Made by a program: the position numbers and the translations under genes. This document shows positions 30,983-43,244 of a stretch of DNA of 64,000 nucleotides, in pieces. The notes below the pieces were generated by a model, which did no database searches, had not been told where the DNA came from, and was given only the letters and a program-made list of their open reading frames with translations. The DNA lies in contig CM043958.1 of assembly GCA_014529385.2 (NCBI GenBank), positions 152,008,793 to 152,072,792 of the forward strand. Direction: 5' to 3'. How positions within the stretch are numbered: position 1 is the first letter of the stretch; the number at the start of each line of letters is the position of its first letter. This stretch comes from Adiantum capillus-veneris. Its lineage: Eukaryota > Streptophyta > Polypodiopsida > Polypodiales > Pteridaceae.

Positions 30983-31278
30983 GCTGGCATCCACTACGGG
31001 TCTTGGCCGCTTACGACATTTACTCACTGACACGTTAGGTGACCAACACGGAGGATCTCTGCCAGTGATTCTATAGCTGGACTACACTTATAGTACCAGC
31101 CTAGTAGACTTCTAGCGAGTTCACACTTAGTGACCGCATGTACATATGTGCTACTTTTCAGTTTTAGCACTTAGTCATTTTGTACTCTCTTTTCTATGAA
31201 AAGAAGAAGAAGCTTTCCATCTCTGTGTGCTTTGTGCTTGTCTTGTGTAGCTCTCTTGCATCCTCTTTCTTTACACTA
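30955..31278 (+). repeat. Copia 3' LTR (right end approximate)
   Basis: Begins TGTTGAGATGTCGAGC right after the polypurine tract. A TATGAAAAGAAGAAG block and CACTAGAGTCACA near 31,278 mark a possible end, but with no 5' LTR to compare the right boundary is a guess. Confidence 0.6.
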
Positions 31279-32142
<864 letters not shown>

Positions 32143-32233
32143 AATTATCGTCAATGGAGGTCATATATGACCTATAGGACCAGAACAAACTAGTACAAAG
32201 GATTCCGTCTGATACATATCAGATAAGGCCTGA

Positions 32234-33064
32234 GGGTCCATCAAGTGGGGGAAAAAAGATAAGGTGGGATGAACAAAAATCTAAGATGAGGTAGGTGAGG
32301 AGAGGGGGGACCGGTTTGGGAGTTAGAAACTCTTGGATGATGGCTTTGCCTCCTTGGTAAACTCCCCATTTCCCTGTTGTGCACGCTTCTCACATCTTTT
32401 GGAGTTCGGCCTTATTTTGTTTGAGTTGGGTGGGTGTGAGATCTTTCGCAAACCCAATTTTTGTGTCCTTGAGAAGCTTCGATTGCTCAAGGAGCTTGAC
32501 TCGATCCGCTTTGGTCTTGAAGGTAAGAATTGCATGGTTGGTGCGATGCTCGTGAGCGAGAGTGGTGATTGTTGTTGGATCCCATTGTATCATAAGGGTT
32601 GTTGTTCGGATGCGAGCGAAAGACTCGTGGAACTTGGGGTCCTCCTTTCCTTGCCATTTTCTCAAAAGCCCACCAATGCGGACATTGAGAGGAATAGCAT
32701 CTTGTCGCTGTTGTTTGCGTAGCATAGACGCCACACTAACTTTAACTTTGCGAAAAATGACATCTTGTACTTGAGTTTTGACCTTCACTGTGAGGGCAAT
32801 TTCCGCCTTCGTATTGAGCGTGATTTCCTTTTGTTCCATCTTCCCCTTGTTGGAGTCCTCCACTGTGGTGAGGTGAGACTCGATGGCTACGAGTCTTTCC
32901 TTCATGGCGTCATTTTCCTTGTGAAGTCTTTCGACTTCATCATGTTGAAGCCGGGCCATGCTGTCCACCTTTGTGGGTGTTGCCACGACGCCGGCAAATG
33001 TGGGCTTCCCGTGAGAAGAGGCTTGAGTGGCCATGGTGGGCACTCGCTCAAGAGAACAAATCAC
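32234..33064 (-). pseudogene. Coiled-coil, ORF1-like protein (retroelement type), one internal stop
   Basis: Minus-strand frame from ATG at 33,064 (a second ATG, MATQASSH, is 10 codons in) to TGA at 32,390, readable on in frame to about 32,234. After a short Ser/Thr/Ala-rich start there is a charged heptad-like stretch (RLQHDEVERLHKENDAMKER, residues ~40-110), then an RRM-like part (NHAILTFKTKADRVKLLEQS) and DLTPTQLKQNKAELQKM. After the TGA the frame continues EACTTGKWGVYQGGKAIIQE. The layout (coiled coil, single RNA-binding-like fold, basic C-terminus) resembles LINE ORF1 proteins and related nucleic-acid binders, which act as RNA chaperones, but I cannot confirm the family. No RT is present next to it. 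It lies inside GGCGAGC-rich flanks like the MULE ends. Confidence 0.5.
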
Positions 33065-33112
33065 CTTAAGGGCTGATAATCAAATTTAATTAAAAGAGGT
33101 CTCTTTGTGTAG

Positions 33113-33434
33113 CAGGTTGAGACCCGGGCGAGCAGAGGCTGACACTGGCTAGATTCAACTTGGGCGAGCTTGAGACTGGCGAGGCTGAGATTGGCCGAGC
33201 CTGGGCAGGGGCGAAATTGGGCTGAGACTGGTGAGGCTGAGATTGGCCAGGCGAGCAGAGGCCGAAACTCGCGAGCGCTACAGAGAGCGAGAGTGCACGC
33301 GAGCAGAGCTGGGCGGGGTTGCTACTAGAGGTGAGGAGTAGGGCTCTGTGGCCTCCCTTAGGGCTGCCCCCTCACCCAAGACAGACCGGAGGCACAGTAG
33401 GCTTCTATCACTGCTAGGGTTCTCTGGCGAGCGC
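33113..33434. repeat. GC-rich segment with repeated GGCGAGC words
   Basis: GGCGAGC or one-base variants occur at least eight times, with a small tandem repeat GAGACTGGCGAGGCTGAG / GAGACTGGTGAGGCTGAG. It ends with TCTGGCGAGCGCT, a 13-base word also present in the MULE right TIR. On the minus strand it would be the leader of the ORF1-like gene. Confidence 0.6.
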
Positions 33435-33967
<533 letters not shown>

Positions 33968-34022
33968 TGGGAGGAACTTGCTCGATTATTGCCTTGCTCG
34001 AAAATATTTGCTCGCCATTCGG
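33968..34022 (-). repeat. Candidate MULE-type terminal repeat (single end)
   Basis: In reverse complement it reads GAATGGCGAGCAAATATTTT, then CGAGCAAGG and ATCGAGCAAGTTCC, with the GGCGAGC ... CGAGC ... ATC(GGGC)GAGC ... TTCC spacing of the MULE right TIR. The opposite end and a target duplication were not found. Confidence 0.35.
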
Positions 34023-34612
34023 TAGGACTCCAAAGGGAGCATATTGTGGATTGTGATGAGAAAGTTCAGACTACAAAGAAGATGATAGCATTAGGGAAAT
34101 GCCTAGAGTGTGCAAAGAGAGAATAACATAATAGTGAGCATACAAGGGAAGTTAAAAGAGTACGGTCATATAGCACAAAGAATTGCTAACACTAGTAGTA
34201 TAATGATAGACATTACCGAGCCATTACTTAACACCTGATGCACTTTGTAAGGGCCATTCCGTTCAATTTTGAGGTTCATTTTCTTGTACTTAATTTTTCA
34301 TATCTACCAAGAAACTAGATCCCTTTTTTCAGAAGTCTTTTTTATTCCATGGTCTTGATGCTTCTTGGTATTTTGTTGCATGTTTCCAATTCCCAAATGG
34401 CATATTGACAAGTCTCCTCCTGGACTAGGTTAATCAAAAGTTCTCTCACCATTTTTGAAATAAGCTAAATGTTGGCATATTAATGACAAGGGAGAATTTG
34501 TTTAGAAATATAAAAGTAACAAAGCTAGAACATCAATAGCATAGTTCCATCCACCATCATTTTGTCTTCCATTCTCTTACACATGAATTGAAAGTAAAAC
34601 TTAGCCAAAATG
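34023..34612. other. No gene recognised
   Basis: AT-rich; nothing noticed. Confidence 0.45.
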
Positions 34613-35395
34613 CTATGGTGAAAACATCCTCACCTTGTGGCATTGGAGACAAAGTTGAGCTTGTTGATAGTCCTCAAAGCTCATAATGGACAAATCTTCT
34701 TTTGGGTTGTTGAGAATCCAATGCTTGTTCACTTGTATAGCCTTCAAAAGACCATTGGGAATCTTCACCATAATTTCAAAGAGAGAAGTAGCTCCCTTAA
34801 CACATTGTAATGGAGTCCACACCCCAACCTTGCACATCCAATTGTCATAGTATATGTACAAGAAGCTACAATGGTACCTATCTCCATTGTACACGCTCTC
34901 ACAAAAATCCCAATTCTCTTCTAGTAGTAGCCTCCGCAAATCATCACAATGCATATCCTTGCACACAAACATTGTGATAGTCTCCACAAATACAAGCTCT
35001 TGGAATATATGCACACAAAAATGAATAGGAAAACACCAACTCAAACCCACAAATTGAGAAGAATTAGTATGTTTTGAGGAGTTTTGGACATCTGATACCA
35101 TCTTTTGCTTGAAAGATGCTACCAAAAACACATCTAGTTGTGGCCACTTCAAACTTAATAAAGAAGATACTTTGATGGGTTCAAAATTCTCATAGCGATG
35201 CGTTGTAGTGGGGACAACATAGGAGTGTGAATAGGAATATATCCTACTTTGAACCAACTTGGTTTGAGAAAGGTGCAAGGAAACTATCACTCCAATATCT
35301 ACATATACATCTTTGAAGGTTCCATAGAGGCTATGAAGTGGTTGATCCTCCACAAATGCAGATGGAAATATGTATGGATAACCAACCAGACACAT
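34613..35395 (-). CDS. Unassigned 260-codon ORF
   Basis: The longest clean frame in the window that is not a known element: ATG at 35,395, stop at 34,613. It starts MCLVGYPYIFPSAFVEDQPL, has FKDVYVDIGVIVSL, a middle with LLSLKWPQLDVFLVASF, and an end rich in Cys, Trp and Tyr (ENWDFCESVYNGDRYHC, YYDNWMCKVGVW). No family is recognised. The residue make-up is protein-like and the N-terminal 45 codons are duplicated upstream (35,459-35,600) with synonymous and conservative changes plus one stop, which suggests it was under coding constraint at some time. Reading upstream past the ATG stays open for several codons (SFGCLV), so the real start may lie further 5'. Confidence 0.4.
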   Translation of the reverse strand: MCLVGYPYIFPSAFVEDQPLHSLYGTFKDVYVDIGVIVSLHLSQTKLVQSRIYSYSHSYVVPTTTHRYENFEPIKVSSLLSLKWPQLDVFLVASFKQKMVSDVQNSSKHTNSSQFVGLSWCFPIHFCVHIFQELVFVETITMFVCKDMHCDDLRRLLLEENWDFCESVYNGDRYHCSFLYIYYDNWMCKVGVWTPLQCVKGATSLFEIMVKIPNGLLKAIQVNKHWILNNPKEDLSIMSFEDYQQAQLCLQCHKVRMFSP

Positions 35396-35760
35396 AACTA
35401 GGCAGCCAAAAGAGCACTATTGAAATTGAAAAAACATGTTGCACAATGATTATGGTCCCCATGTTTTGAGAAACGCAAGGAAACCATCACTCCAATATCT
35501 ACATGTACATCTTTGAAGGTGCCCTAGACGCTATGAAGTGGTTGATGCTCCACCAAAGTAGATGGAAATTTTCCCGGACAACCAAGCAGACACATAACTA
35601 GATAGCCAAAAGAACCTTCCAATTTGGCTCCACACTCAACTCCGTATTGTCAAATGACATAGTCACAAATGTGCTGAGAATTCGGCTTCAGGAAAGTTGT
35701 TGCAATTGCACTCTTGATTTGAAAAAACATGTTGCACAATGATTATGGTCCCCTTGTCCT
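35264..35760. repeat. Nested tandem duplication over the 5' end of the unassigned ORF
   Basis: The block GGAAACTATCACTCCAATAT ... CAGACACATAACTAG (35,278-35,400) recurs at about 35,468-35,603. The phrase GAAAAAACATGTTGCACAAT plus GATTATGGTCCCC occurs at about 35,428 and 35,723. The second copy retains about 107 bp that the first has lost. Confidence 0.85.
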
Positions 35761-36324
35761 TGTGATTCTTGAAGCCAAGGAGATTTCATTTCCAATGATA
35801 GTAAAAAATTCAATAGTTTCAAAAATTGATGAAATCTAGTGGCACCTACTCACCATCTACACATCTTGTGTTGTAGTATACGAGTCTAGTAAGCTCATCC
35901 TCCGTCTTTGGCAAGGAGAGGTTGTAGTATGTGAGTGAAAGAAAGTAGCAAGAGAAGGAGGAGCTTGCTTGGTGCTACAAAGGAGGTGGGAGAAGGAGGA
36001 TGAGTTTGCTTGGTGTGCAAATGGGAGGAGGTGGGAGAGGGAGAGAAGGGAGGAGGAGCCTGATTTGTGATGCAATGGAGGTAGTGTGAATTGCTATGGT
36101 GGGTGATAGCATGATAGAGTCATAGAGAAGAGGAATTAAAGAGAGGTAGAGAATGCACATGAAAAGAGGATTATCACTAGGGTATTTTTGGCCTTCATAG
36201 ACGATTACAAGTGGTTCACACAAGTGGGCACCCAACCTCCAACAACCACCCCCTTCAACCAAACTTGGCATATCGATCATCATATACCCCCTCAAATTAT
36301 ACTAACCACTCTCATGACACATAA
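35761..36324. repeat. Dispersed duplicate segment, copy 1 (partner 37.23-37.50 kb)
   Basis: GTGGGTGATAGCATGATAG, GAGAAGAGGAATTAAAGAG and GAATGCACATGAAAAGAGG near 36,098-36,170 match 37,239-37,310. GGAGCTTGCTTGGTGCTAC near 35,958 matches 37,468. No gene. Confidence 0.65.
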
Positions 36325-36395
36325 GAGTTTTAGGTTTACTCTAAACAGTGAGTTTTAGGTTTACTCTAAATGGTGAGTTTTAGGTTTTCTCACAA
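36325..36395. repeat. 25 bp tandem repeat x ~3
   Basis: GAGTTTTAGGTTTACTCTAA begins at 36325 and 36350, and a third, diverged copy at 36375. It contains TTTAGGTTT but not the plant telomere unit. Confidence 0.85.
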
Positions 36396-37620
36396 TCAAG
36401 GGTTTTCATTTCTTCCATGAGTGGGTGTTTCTAACAAGCTACCATAATTTGGGTCTGTTGGTTTACTCCCAAACCTTGGGTTTAGGTTTACCCAATAACC
36501 TTATAAGATGTGGTATGCAAGAGTAGGGATTTCATTTGAGAAGGTCCTACCTTCAGTATGTCATCCAAGGAAACATCTAGTCCCATCATTACAAGTTGGT
36601 GACTTTGACAGATTTTTGTAAACATCTTGATAGACATCGTTATACATACCAAAGCCTTTGGTGCTCTAAAAGTCATTTACAACATTGAAAGATTCTTCCA
36701 CCATTCTACAACTCCAAATTGAATATGACAAAAAACCTACAATGCATTTATGACGTGCAAAAGTAGGCTCTCTACTTCCCTTGCACAGATAGATCCTTTT
36801 TACCTGATTGTTAAGGTCTAACCATGCGTTTTAAAATGCAATTGAGGCTTCAATTCTAGAGCATTACAAAATTGCAAGCACATTGAGACATGCTGATGAA
36901 TGTTTTGTAGAGAAATGTGTGCTATAGAGTAGTGTGTTGGGAATCTTGCGGGAAGGAAGGGTGATGTGTGCATGTAGGAAACCAAGAAATGGAGGTTTGA
37001 AGATTGTTTTTGGCTATTAGCACCAGCTAGATGGCATTTGAGAACCAGGCAAGTTAAAGTAGGCACCAAGCATGAACCATGAGGTGCAACATTTTGAGAT
37101 GCTACCTTACAGGGGCTTGCCAATGATGTGAGCAGTAGCACAAGCTGAAACTTCTTGATAGACACACATGTTAGAGGAGCTAGTAATGTGAGCTTCTTCT
37201 CCTTGCTTCCAGGGTCTAATATTAGTTGTGAAGCACTATGGTGGGTGATAGCAAAGTAGAGCCATGGAGAAGAGGAATGAAAGAGAGATAGAGAATGCAT
37301 ACGAAAAGAGGAGTATCCTTAGGGGTTGTTTGGCCTTAATATGTATTAACAAGTTTTTCACACGAGTGGGTACCCAAGTTGGGATGACCCCTAATAGGTA
37401 GTAGGATAAGGTGGATGAACTTTCATGGTGTGGCAATGGGAGGCGATAGGGGGAGAGAAAGGGTAGGAGCTTGCTTGGTACTGCTATGGAGGTGAGAAAA
37501 GGCTAATAGCAAGAGAATGTCAAAGTAGAGGGCGGGTGTGATGATTGTAGTAGTGGAAGCCTTAGGAATTGGGTTTCTAGAGCAAGAAAATACTTTGTAG
37601 CTCTGGGATAGATTGGGAAA
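36396..37620. other. No gene; contains dispersed duplicate copy 2
   Basis: 37,230-37,500 repeats the segment near 35.96-36.24 kb in a different arrangement. A 160-codon minus frame (36818-37300) overlaps that repeat and shows no motif. Confidence 0.5.

Positions 37621-37653
<33 letters not shown>
37621..37653. repeat. Poly-G tract, 33 nt
   Basis: An uninterrupted G run, followed by an A/T-rich block with AAAAATTTC/TTTTAA repeats. Confidence 0.95.
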
Positions 37654-37655
<2 letters not shown>

Positions 37656-38640
37656 GAAAATTTTGAAAAAAATTTCAATTTTGAGCTTTTGGATGAACTT
37701 TTTTAACTTTTAAAAGTTAAAAAATTCCTTTTTCAATCGTAAAATAGTTTTGGAGGGGATTAAAGTAGGAAAACATGAGTGTAAAAAGTATATAAAAATC
37801 TTAAAATTATAAGAATTTTTTAAGATTGGGCCAAAAAGGAGGAAAACTTGGAGGTTCCAAGTGGTCCCCCCGACACCTTCTTACTAGGTAAGAGGTCATT
37901 AAGAAGCGTAAGACTACCTTGTACCTCTACCATTTTGAGGACATGGAGTGTGTCCACAAACCTCTTCCTAATTACCCTTAATCCCGCAGGGTCCCTAGAG
38001 GGTTCATATATTTCCTTATGTTTTATTTTGTGCTATTGTCTCTTGTGCTTCTAGCTTCTGCTTCTTAGTACTGCGTTCATCTTTCAAGATTTTCTTCCAA
38101 ATCCTCACCTCCTTTGTTATCTTCATTTGCAGATTCTTCTCTATGTATTTCGTGGTCTATTTCCTTGTCAGTAGAGTAAAACTTTCCACTTCCGAGGTGC
38201 TATATCTATAATTTTGTGGCTACATTAGGAAAAATACGAACTTTGCACGGGCCTTGTAAGAATCCCTAATTTTAAGGGATTAAAGCTAATTTTGTGTAGA
38301 CTTTGGGGGACAAGTGCATTCAATATGATACTTTTGAGTAGGATTCTCTAGATTGTTTTTTAGGGCCATGTAGGTTGTGGTCCTTCTAGAGATCCCTTTC
38401 TCTCTCTAGCTCTTTGAAGTGCAGACAAAAAGGTGTTGTGGCATTAACTACCTACTTCCGTCCCTTTCCCACGCCACATCATAAAAAACGTACATAAACC
38501 CAAGCTAAAAAATGTTTTTTTCAAAAATCCCATTTTCACATATTTTCTACTTAAAAGCTCCTCTCGACCTATATAAATACGAAAAAAAATATTTATGACC
38601 TTTTTTTTGACTTACACTCACTAGAAGGCCAGTTTTTTTA
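37654..38640. other. No gene recognised
   Basis: A/T-rich with long runs of A or T; a 68-codon frame at 37848-38054 lacks motifs. Confidence 0.45.
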
Positions 38641-38644
38641 ATTA

Positions 38645-38820
38645 TCTTTTCCCTCCAAAAAAGTAACTCTCTCCCTCTCCTCTCCTCCTCTCCTCCTCTC
38701 CCTCTCCCTCTCCTCTCCTTTCTCTCTCCCCTACCTCTCCCTCTCCCTCTCGTCTCCTCTCACATAACTCTCTCCCTCTCCTCTTCCCCTCCCTCTCCCC
38801 TCCCTCCCTCTTCTCCTTTC
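38645..38820. repeat. Pyrimidine-rich (TCTCCC)n-like tract
   Basis: Almost entirely C and T, built of TCTCC, CTCCC and TCTCT words. The Glu/Arg/Gly-rich minus-strand frame through it (38642-38923) is low complexity. Confidence 0.9.
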
Positions 38821-40709
38821 CATTGCCTTCCTCCATTGCATCCTGAAGTTTAGCAACCATAGTGCTCAACAATATCCCAAACCATACCTTGCACACCACA
38901 AGTGTGTATATTTGCTTTCCCATAGAGTTTGCATCAAAAGTGTCACACGTGGTTGACCAAAGGTCATGACAATAATGCCATGCTACAAGTTGACACCAAT
39001 GTCAATCATGGAGTGGATAACATTTGTACCCATGCAACCACCACTCCCATCCTACTTTAAGAAGTCTCTTGACCTTTATTCAATACGTTGGGAATGGGAA
39101 GGCATGCCTATTGGGATAATGTAAGCGATAGCCTATACACTCTAATTTGTTTTCTATTGCCTTTTTCCTTTTGATTTATTCAATTTAAAATCTGAACCAT
39201 TTTTCATCAAAACCTCTTTTATGTGTGTGTGTGTGTGTATGTGTATACGCAACACACACATGCAGTCACTCATCTCTGTGGTTTTAATTGTAAAGTTTGC
39301 ATAACTTTCTAATCTTTGACATAATAAACATTAAACACCACTTTTCCTCAAAAAAATCCTTCTTTGCTATATCTTGTAGGTAGGTTCTTCAAATCCATGC
39401 TTATTAGAGGTGGGTAGTCTCATCATAATGCATATTTTAGCATTGTTTAGTCCAAGTTAGATGAAATTACTTGTAATTTTTTTTACAAAATATACTTAGA
39501 AAGTTTGTTTATTATACAACTTGAAAATGTAAAACTCATGTGTTTTTTTGTTTGAGCAGATCTCTAAACCTTCATGGTACAAGGTGACCTCTTACTGTGT
39601 TAGTTGAGGGGTGGTCTTTGTGACAATCGCTCAAGCTGTTGGCATAACATGACTCACTTCTGGCGACACAAAGCTCTCCTCAAGCAATTTCATTTTATAA
39701 TTCAATGTAGCTCCCACCACAACAACCACTATGCTAGCATGGAGGGATCCTTAGCAGGGAAATAAAAAATCTTTCCCTAAGCAAAACATTCTTTCCAAAC
39801 AAGGAACACCCCCACCAAAGATAGTTTTATGTAATAGGTTACAATGAGTACACTATGTCATAGAATGGATGCAATAACTATGACTAGACTACCCCTTGTA
39901 TAGTCTTCATGACCATATATTGATCAAGATTAATAAGAAGCAATTGGCCTCTATTGTTTTCGTTGCTGTGCAAGAGCACTTTATCTCTACCATATTTTGA
40001 GTTTGTTAGTAACCTAAATTAGATTTGTAACATTTTAAGTGTAAGTTGCTTTTTGCTTTTGCTATTTTGTATATAAAAAAAGGTATAATAGAGTAGAGTC
40101 CAATCTCTAAATGACGTCTAAGGAATAAACCTTGGCTTCCCACCATGCACTTGTACCATCCAAACCTTAACATATATTAACATAATTATATTGCTTGAGT
40201 ATAGATCAAGGAGAATTTTCTTGTGTTAAAGAAGAATTTCCTTGTGTTAGTAGTTGATTCCTTCTTAGAGAGCAAGAGAGAGAGATTGAGATAGGGATCT
40301 ACAAACTGGTCTATATATTGTAGTCTCTTCCAAGTTGGTGGACTCTAATAGGATTGACATTTGGCACACAGGAAGATAAAATGAATTAGAAGCTTTAATG
40401 AACTGATCTTCTCAAAAGTAACCTTGAGATGAAGCTCTACCCAATTATGTACTCTTTGAAAATAGAAAGCAACAACTTGTGCTATGATAATGTAAGATTC
40501 AATATTTTGATAAGTAATCCCTAAATTTATCATTCTTGGGTGTTTCCAAAGACCTTAGGTGTGACTTGAAGTATCCCAATCTTGTGTATGTTGCATTTTC
40601 AAGCTCTTCTAGCATAGACTTCTTGAGGTATGATTTTCAAATGGTCTTGATAAACACGAATTTGGCTTCAAGTTTTTATTGATTTTGTCCATGAATTCTA
40701 GAAAAAAAA
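38821..40709. other. No gene recognised
   Basis: A short (TG)n near 39,223-39,238 and plain AT-rich sequence. TAGTCTCTTCCAAGTTGGTGG at 40,322 is an outlying copy of a phrase that starts the repeat units at 40.93 and 41.25 kb. Confidence 0.45.
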
Positions 40710-40855
40710 GGGCCCTAGGGACATGCTAAGTCCCTAGGGGTACTGAAAAGGAGGGGCCACAAGGGAGCGCCATTTGGCCTTGTTTGGCAGTTTTGCGCAT
40801 CCTTGTGGCCACTCTAGTTGACAGTCTAGGGTCCTAGCATGGTCTTAGGACTCTT
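40710..40855. repeat. Foldback element, copy 1
   Basis: Arms of about 65 bp: left begins GGCCCTAGGGACATGCTAAG and right (reverse complement) CCTAAGACCATGCTAGGACC, meeting around TTTGGCCTTGTTTGG. Arms are imperfect. Confidence 0.7.
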
Positions 40856-41014
40856 TTTTTAAAAGCCAAAAACTTGGCTTCCATATCTATTTTCAATTTA
40901 CTGTAGAAAAGAAGATTCTGCTATATTATAATCTCTTACAAGTTGGTGAATGGTTCTTGAATTGATTAATGGTGTTTAAAGAAATTATTTTTTGTGCTAA
41001 AAAAGAAAAAATGG

Positions 41015-41165
41015 ATCCTAGGACCATGCTAGGACCCTAGGGACCCTCAAAAAGAGTGTCCACAAGGGCGTGCAAAATTGCCAAGCATGAACCCCTTGTT
41101 TGGCAGTTTCATGTGCCCATGTGGCCACTCTTTTTGAGGGTCCCTAGGGCCCTAGCATCCTTTTG
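41015..41165. repeat. Foldback element, copy 2
   Basis: Left arm includes GACCCTAGGGACCCTCAAAA then AGAGTGTCCACAAGGGC. The right arm in reverse complement has GCCCTAGGGACCCTCAAAAA then GAGTGGCCACATGGGC. The loop lies near GAACCCCTTGTTTGG. Flanking phrases TCTCTTACAAG and TGGTTCTTGAATTGAT occur on both sides about 306 bp apart, so foldback plus flank forms a tandem unit with copy 1. Confidence 0.8.
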
Positions 41166-42176
41166 TTTAAAATCCATAGAATTGGCTCCATATCTATCAT
41201 GAATTTATTGTGTAAAAAAATATTTTCTTTTTATTGCTACTCTATAATCTCTTACAAGCTAGTAAATGGTTCTTGAATTGATCCATGGTGGTCAAAGAAG
41301 AATTCTTTTTGCTAAAGAAGAAATTTATGTTCATGGAGAAATCTTGCTAAAGCAGAGTGCTTCTTTTTGAGAAAAATCAACGAAAATAACAAAATGCGCT
41401 AAAAAAGCAAAGTGAAAATCCAATAATTAAGAAAATCCATTTAAAAACACAGCTTTATTGTTTTTTATTGGAATTCTCCATTTTTAAGTCTCAATATCGA
41501 GAAAAATGATGAAAAATAACCAATAAGGACTATTTCTTGATGATTTTTTGATAGTATATACACTATTTACACTCATCAAGAAGATTTTATCAGTGAATTT
41601 TTCCCTGTTGATGAATTATAAGGGCATTATTAGGTAATTTTGTAAAAAATCACACGTTAACATCAAACTTTTTTCCTCCCTCTTCAAACATTGCCCTTAA
41701 TTACTTAGTGCCCTTCCACCCCTTCTAGATGGCGTACTCCGAGATGACTGTGTGTATGGGTTGAACAATCGTGGCTTATGCATGGCTCTACCATGATTTG
41801 AAGATCAATGCAGTTCAAACAAATATATTGTGCAAGAGTTTAGTCTTGAGTAATTAACTCAAGGGTTTCTGATGTCGAGGCTTTTTGATGTTGTCTTCCA
41901 AGGAGCAAATCTTGTAGCTTGTATGCTCTCTGCTTGATTGTGCCATCAGGATGCTTTAGCATGCTAATTTCTTGAGCTTTTGGTAGCAATAATGACTGTT
42001 GTTGAGCTTTTACTTGCCATTGATAGCTTGGTTTGTCTTGGTCAGAATGGTGTGGTAGAGGTTTCTGAGGCTTAACTAACTCTCCATTGCTTGATTGGTT
42101 TTATGGTTTGTGGAGAAGATAAGTGATCTTTTTTCTTCCAAATCCATTTCATGTTAGGTTTCTTGTGCGAAGAAGC
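41166..42176. other. No gene recognised
   Basis: AT-rich. Third copy of the TCTCTTACAAGCTAGT phrase near 41,250. Right part may include the 3' remainder of the gypsy element, but no LTR could be identified. Confidence 0.4.
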
Positions 42177-42736
42177 TCATCTCTGTGTTTTGACCTTTGG
42201 AACCGTCTTTGGTGCTGTCGATGATGTTTTGGGCACCCATATTTGAATCGTCTTGTCCTTAAGCTGTGCTTTTGGCACCCAAATTTGCCTGACTCCTTGC
42301 ATGGTGCTTGGCTTGTGGGTGATAGAGAGCTGAATTATTATGGATGACCATAAATTCATTAAGCAAATGCTTGTTACCTCATTGAGGAAATGAGTTTCTC
42401 GATCACTGACAATTTCTATTGGCAGTCCATATCTCGTGAATACATACTCATATAAGAATGTGGCAGTGGTATTGGCATCATTCTTTTGAGTTGCTTTAGC
42501 CTCGGTCCACTTGGTCAAATAGTCCATATCTACAATGATATATTGAGCTTGGGTTCTATAAGAAGGTGGTTGTATCGGCCCAACAAAGTACCCCATTTTG
42601 CAAAAGCTCTAGCTCCCATCATTTGTATTAAGGGCATGCTATCACCTGGCATTTTTGCTCGTTGACAAGCATCACATCTTTGAACGTATTCTTTGGCATC
42701 TGCAAAAAGTGTTGGCCACCATATGCTCGCCATCAA
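42177..42736 (-). pseudogene. Gypsy integrase, truncated
   Basis: The zinc-binding end reads WWPTLFADAKEYVQRCDACQ (42,720-42,660). The core contains YIIVDMDYLTKWTEA (first catalytic Asp) and FTRYGLPIEIVSDRETHFLN (second Asp). In another frame LYHPQAK is readable, and after it the sequence leaves the integrase alignment, so the third catalytic residue (Glu) is absent. A frameshift lies near 42,590 and another near 42,390. Confidence 0.85.
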
Positions 42737-43244
42737 GATTGCTCTTGTGGTGATTTCACTAGAAAAGTGACCTCCAGCTAATCCAGCACATGTGCTTGTT
42801 CTATAATTGGAATATACTCGTCTTCATTTTCATCAAGACGCAAATGTTGATCCTTTCCTCTCCGATACAATTGGTTTCCAATAAGAGCATAGTCTCTTGC
42901 TTCAGTTTCAATTGGTCTTTGATGGCGTTTACTCATATCTTCAAAAAATATTCAACTTGATAAGTAAGTAACTAGATAGGTACTCCACTTAGGAACATGT
43001 GACATTTGGAACAATGTTACGTGAGGTATGGGTGTTTGTTTTTGACATTGAGGAGAATCCCTTACGAACATCACTCCTCATAGTAGGCCAAAATACTCCA
43101 AATCTCAAAATTTGTTGCATAGTTTGGTCTTCCGCAAAGTGAAGTCCTACTATGGTAATATGTGCTTGACTTAGGTACTAGTTTTTCTCTTCAGGATGCA
43201 TAAGAGAAATATTCCATCTCGATTTCTTTTGTATAGTCTACCAG

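Larger units (their letters stand above)
26708..31278 (+). mobile_element. Ty1/copia retrotransposon, 5'-truncated, nearly full internal domain
   Basis: Order gag, protease, integrase, RT, RNase H is the copia order. The polypurine tract TTCGAGGGGGAG (30,943-30,954) abuts TGTTGAGATGTCGAGC, the 3' LTR start. The frame is broken at six places: TAG at 27,746, a shift near 27,785, TAA at 28,992, a shift near 30,175, TAG at 30,584, and loss of the gag N-terminus with the 5' LTR. Each lesion is small, and the reading frames between them are long and well conserved, so the insertion is not very old. It is the same family as the minus-strand copy at 19-23 kb. Confidence 0.92.

Noticed and set aside
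36325-36480. Interstitial telomere repeat
   Set aside because: Contains TTTAGGTTT words but never consecutive TTTAGGG units; the period is 25 bp.
38642-38923. 93-codon Glu/Arg/Gly-rich minus-strand frame
   Set aside because: It lies almost wholly in a CT-only tract and is low complexity.
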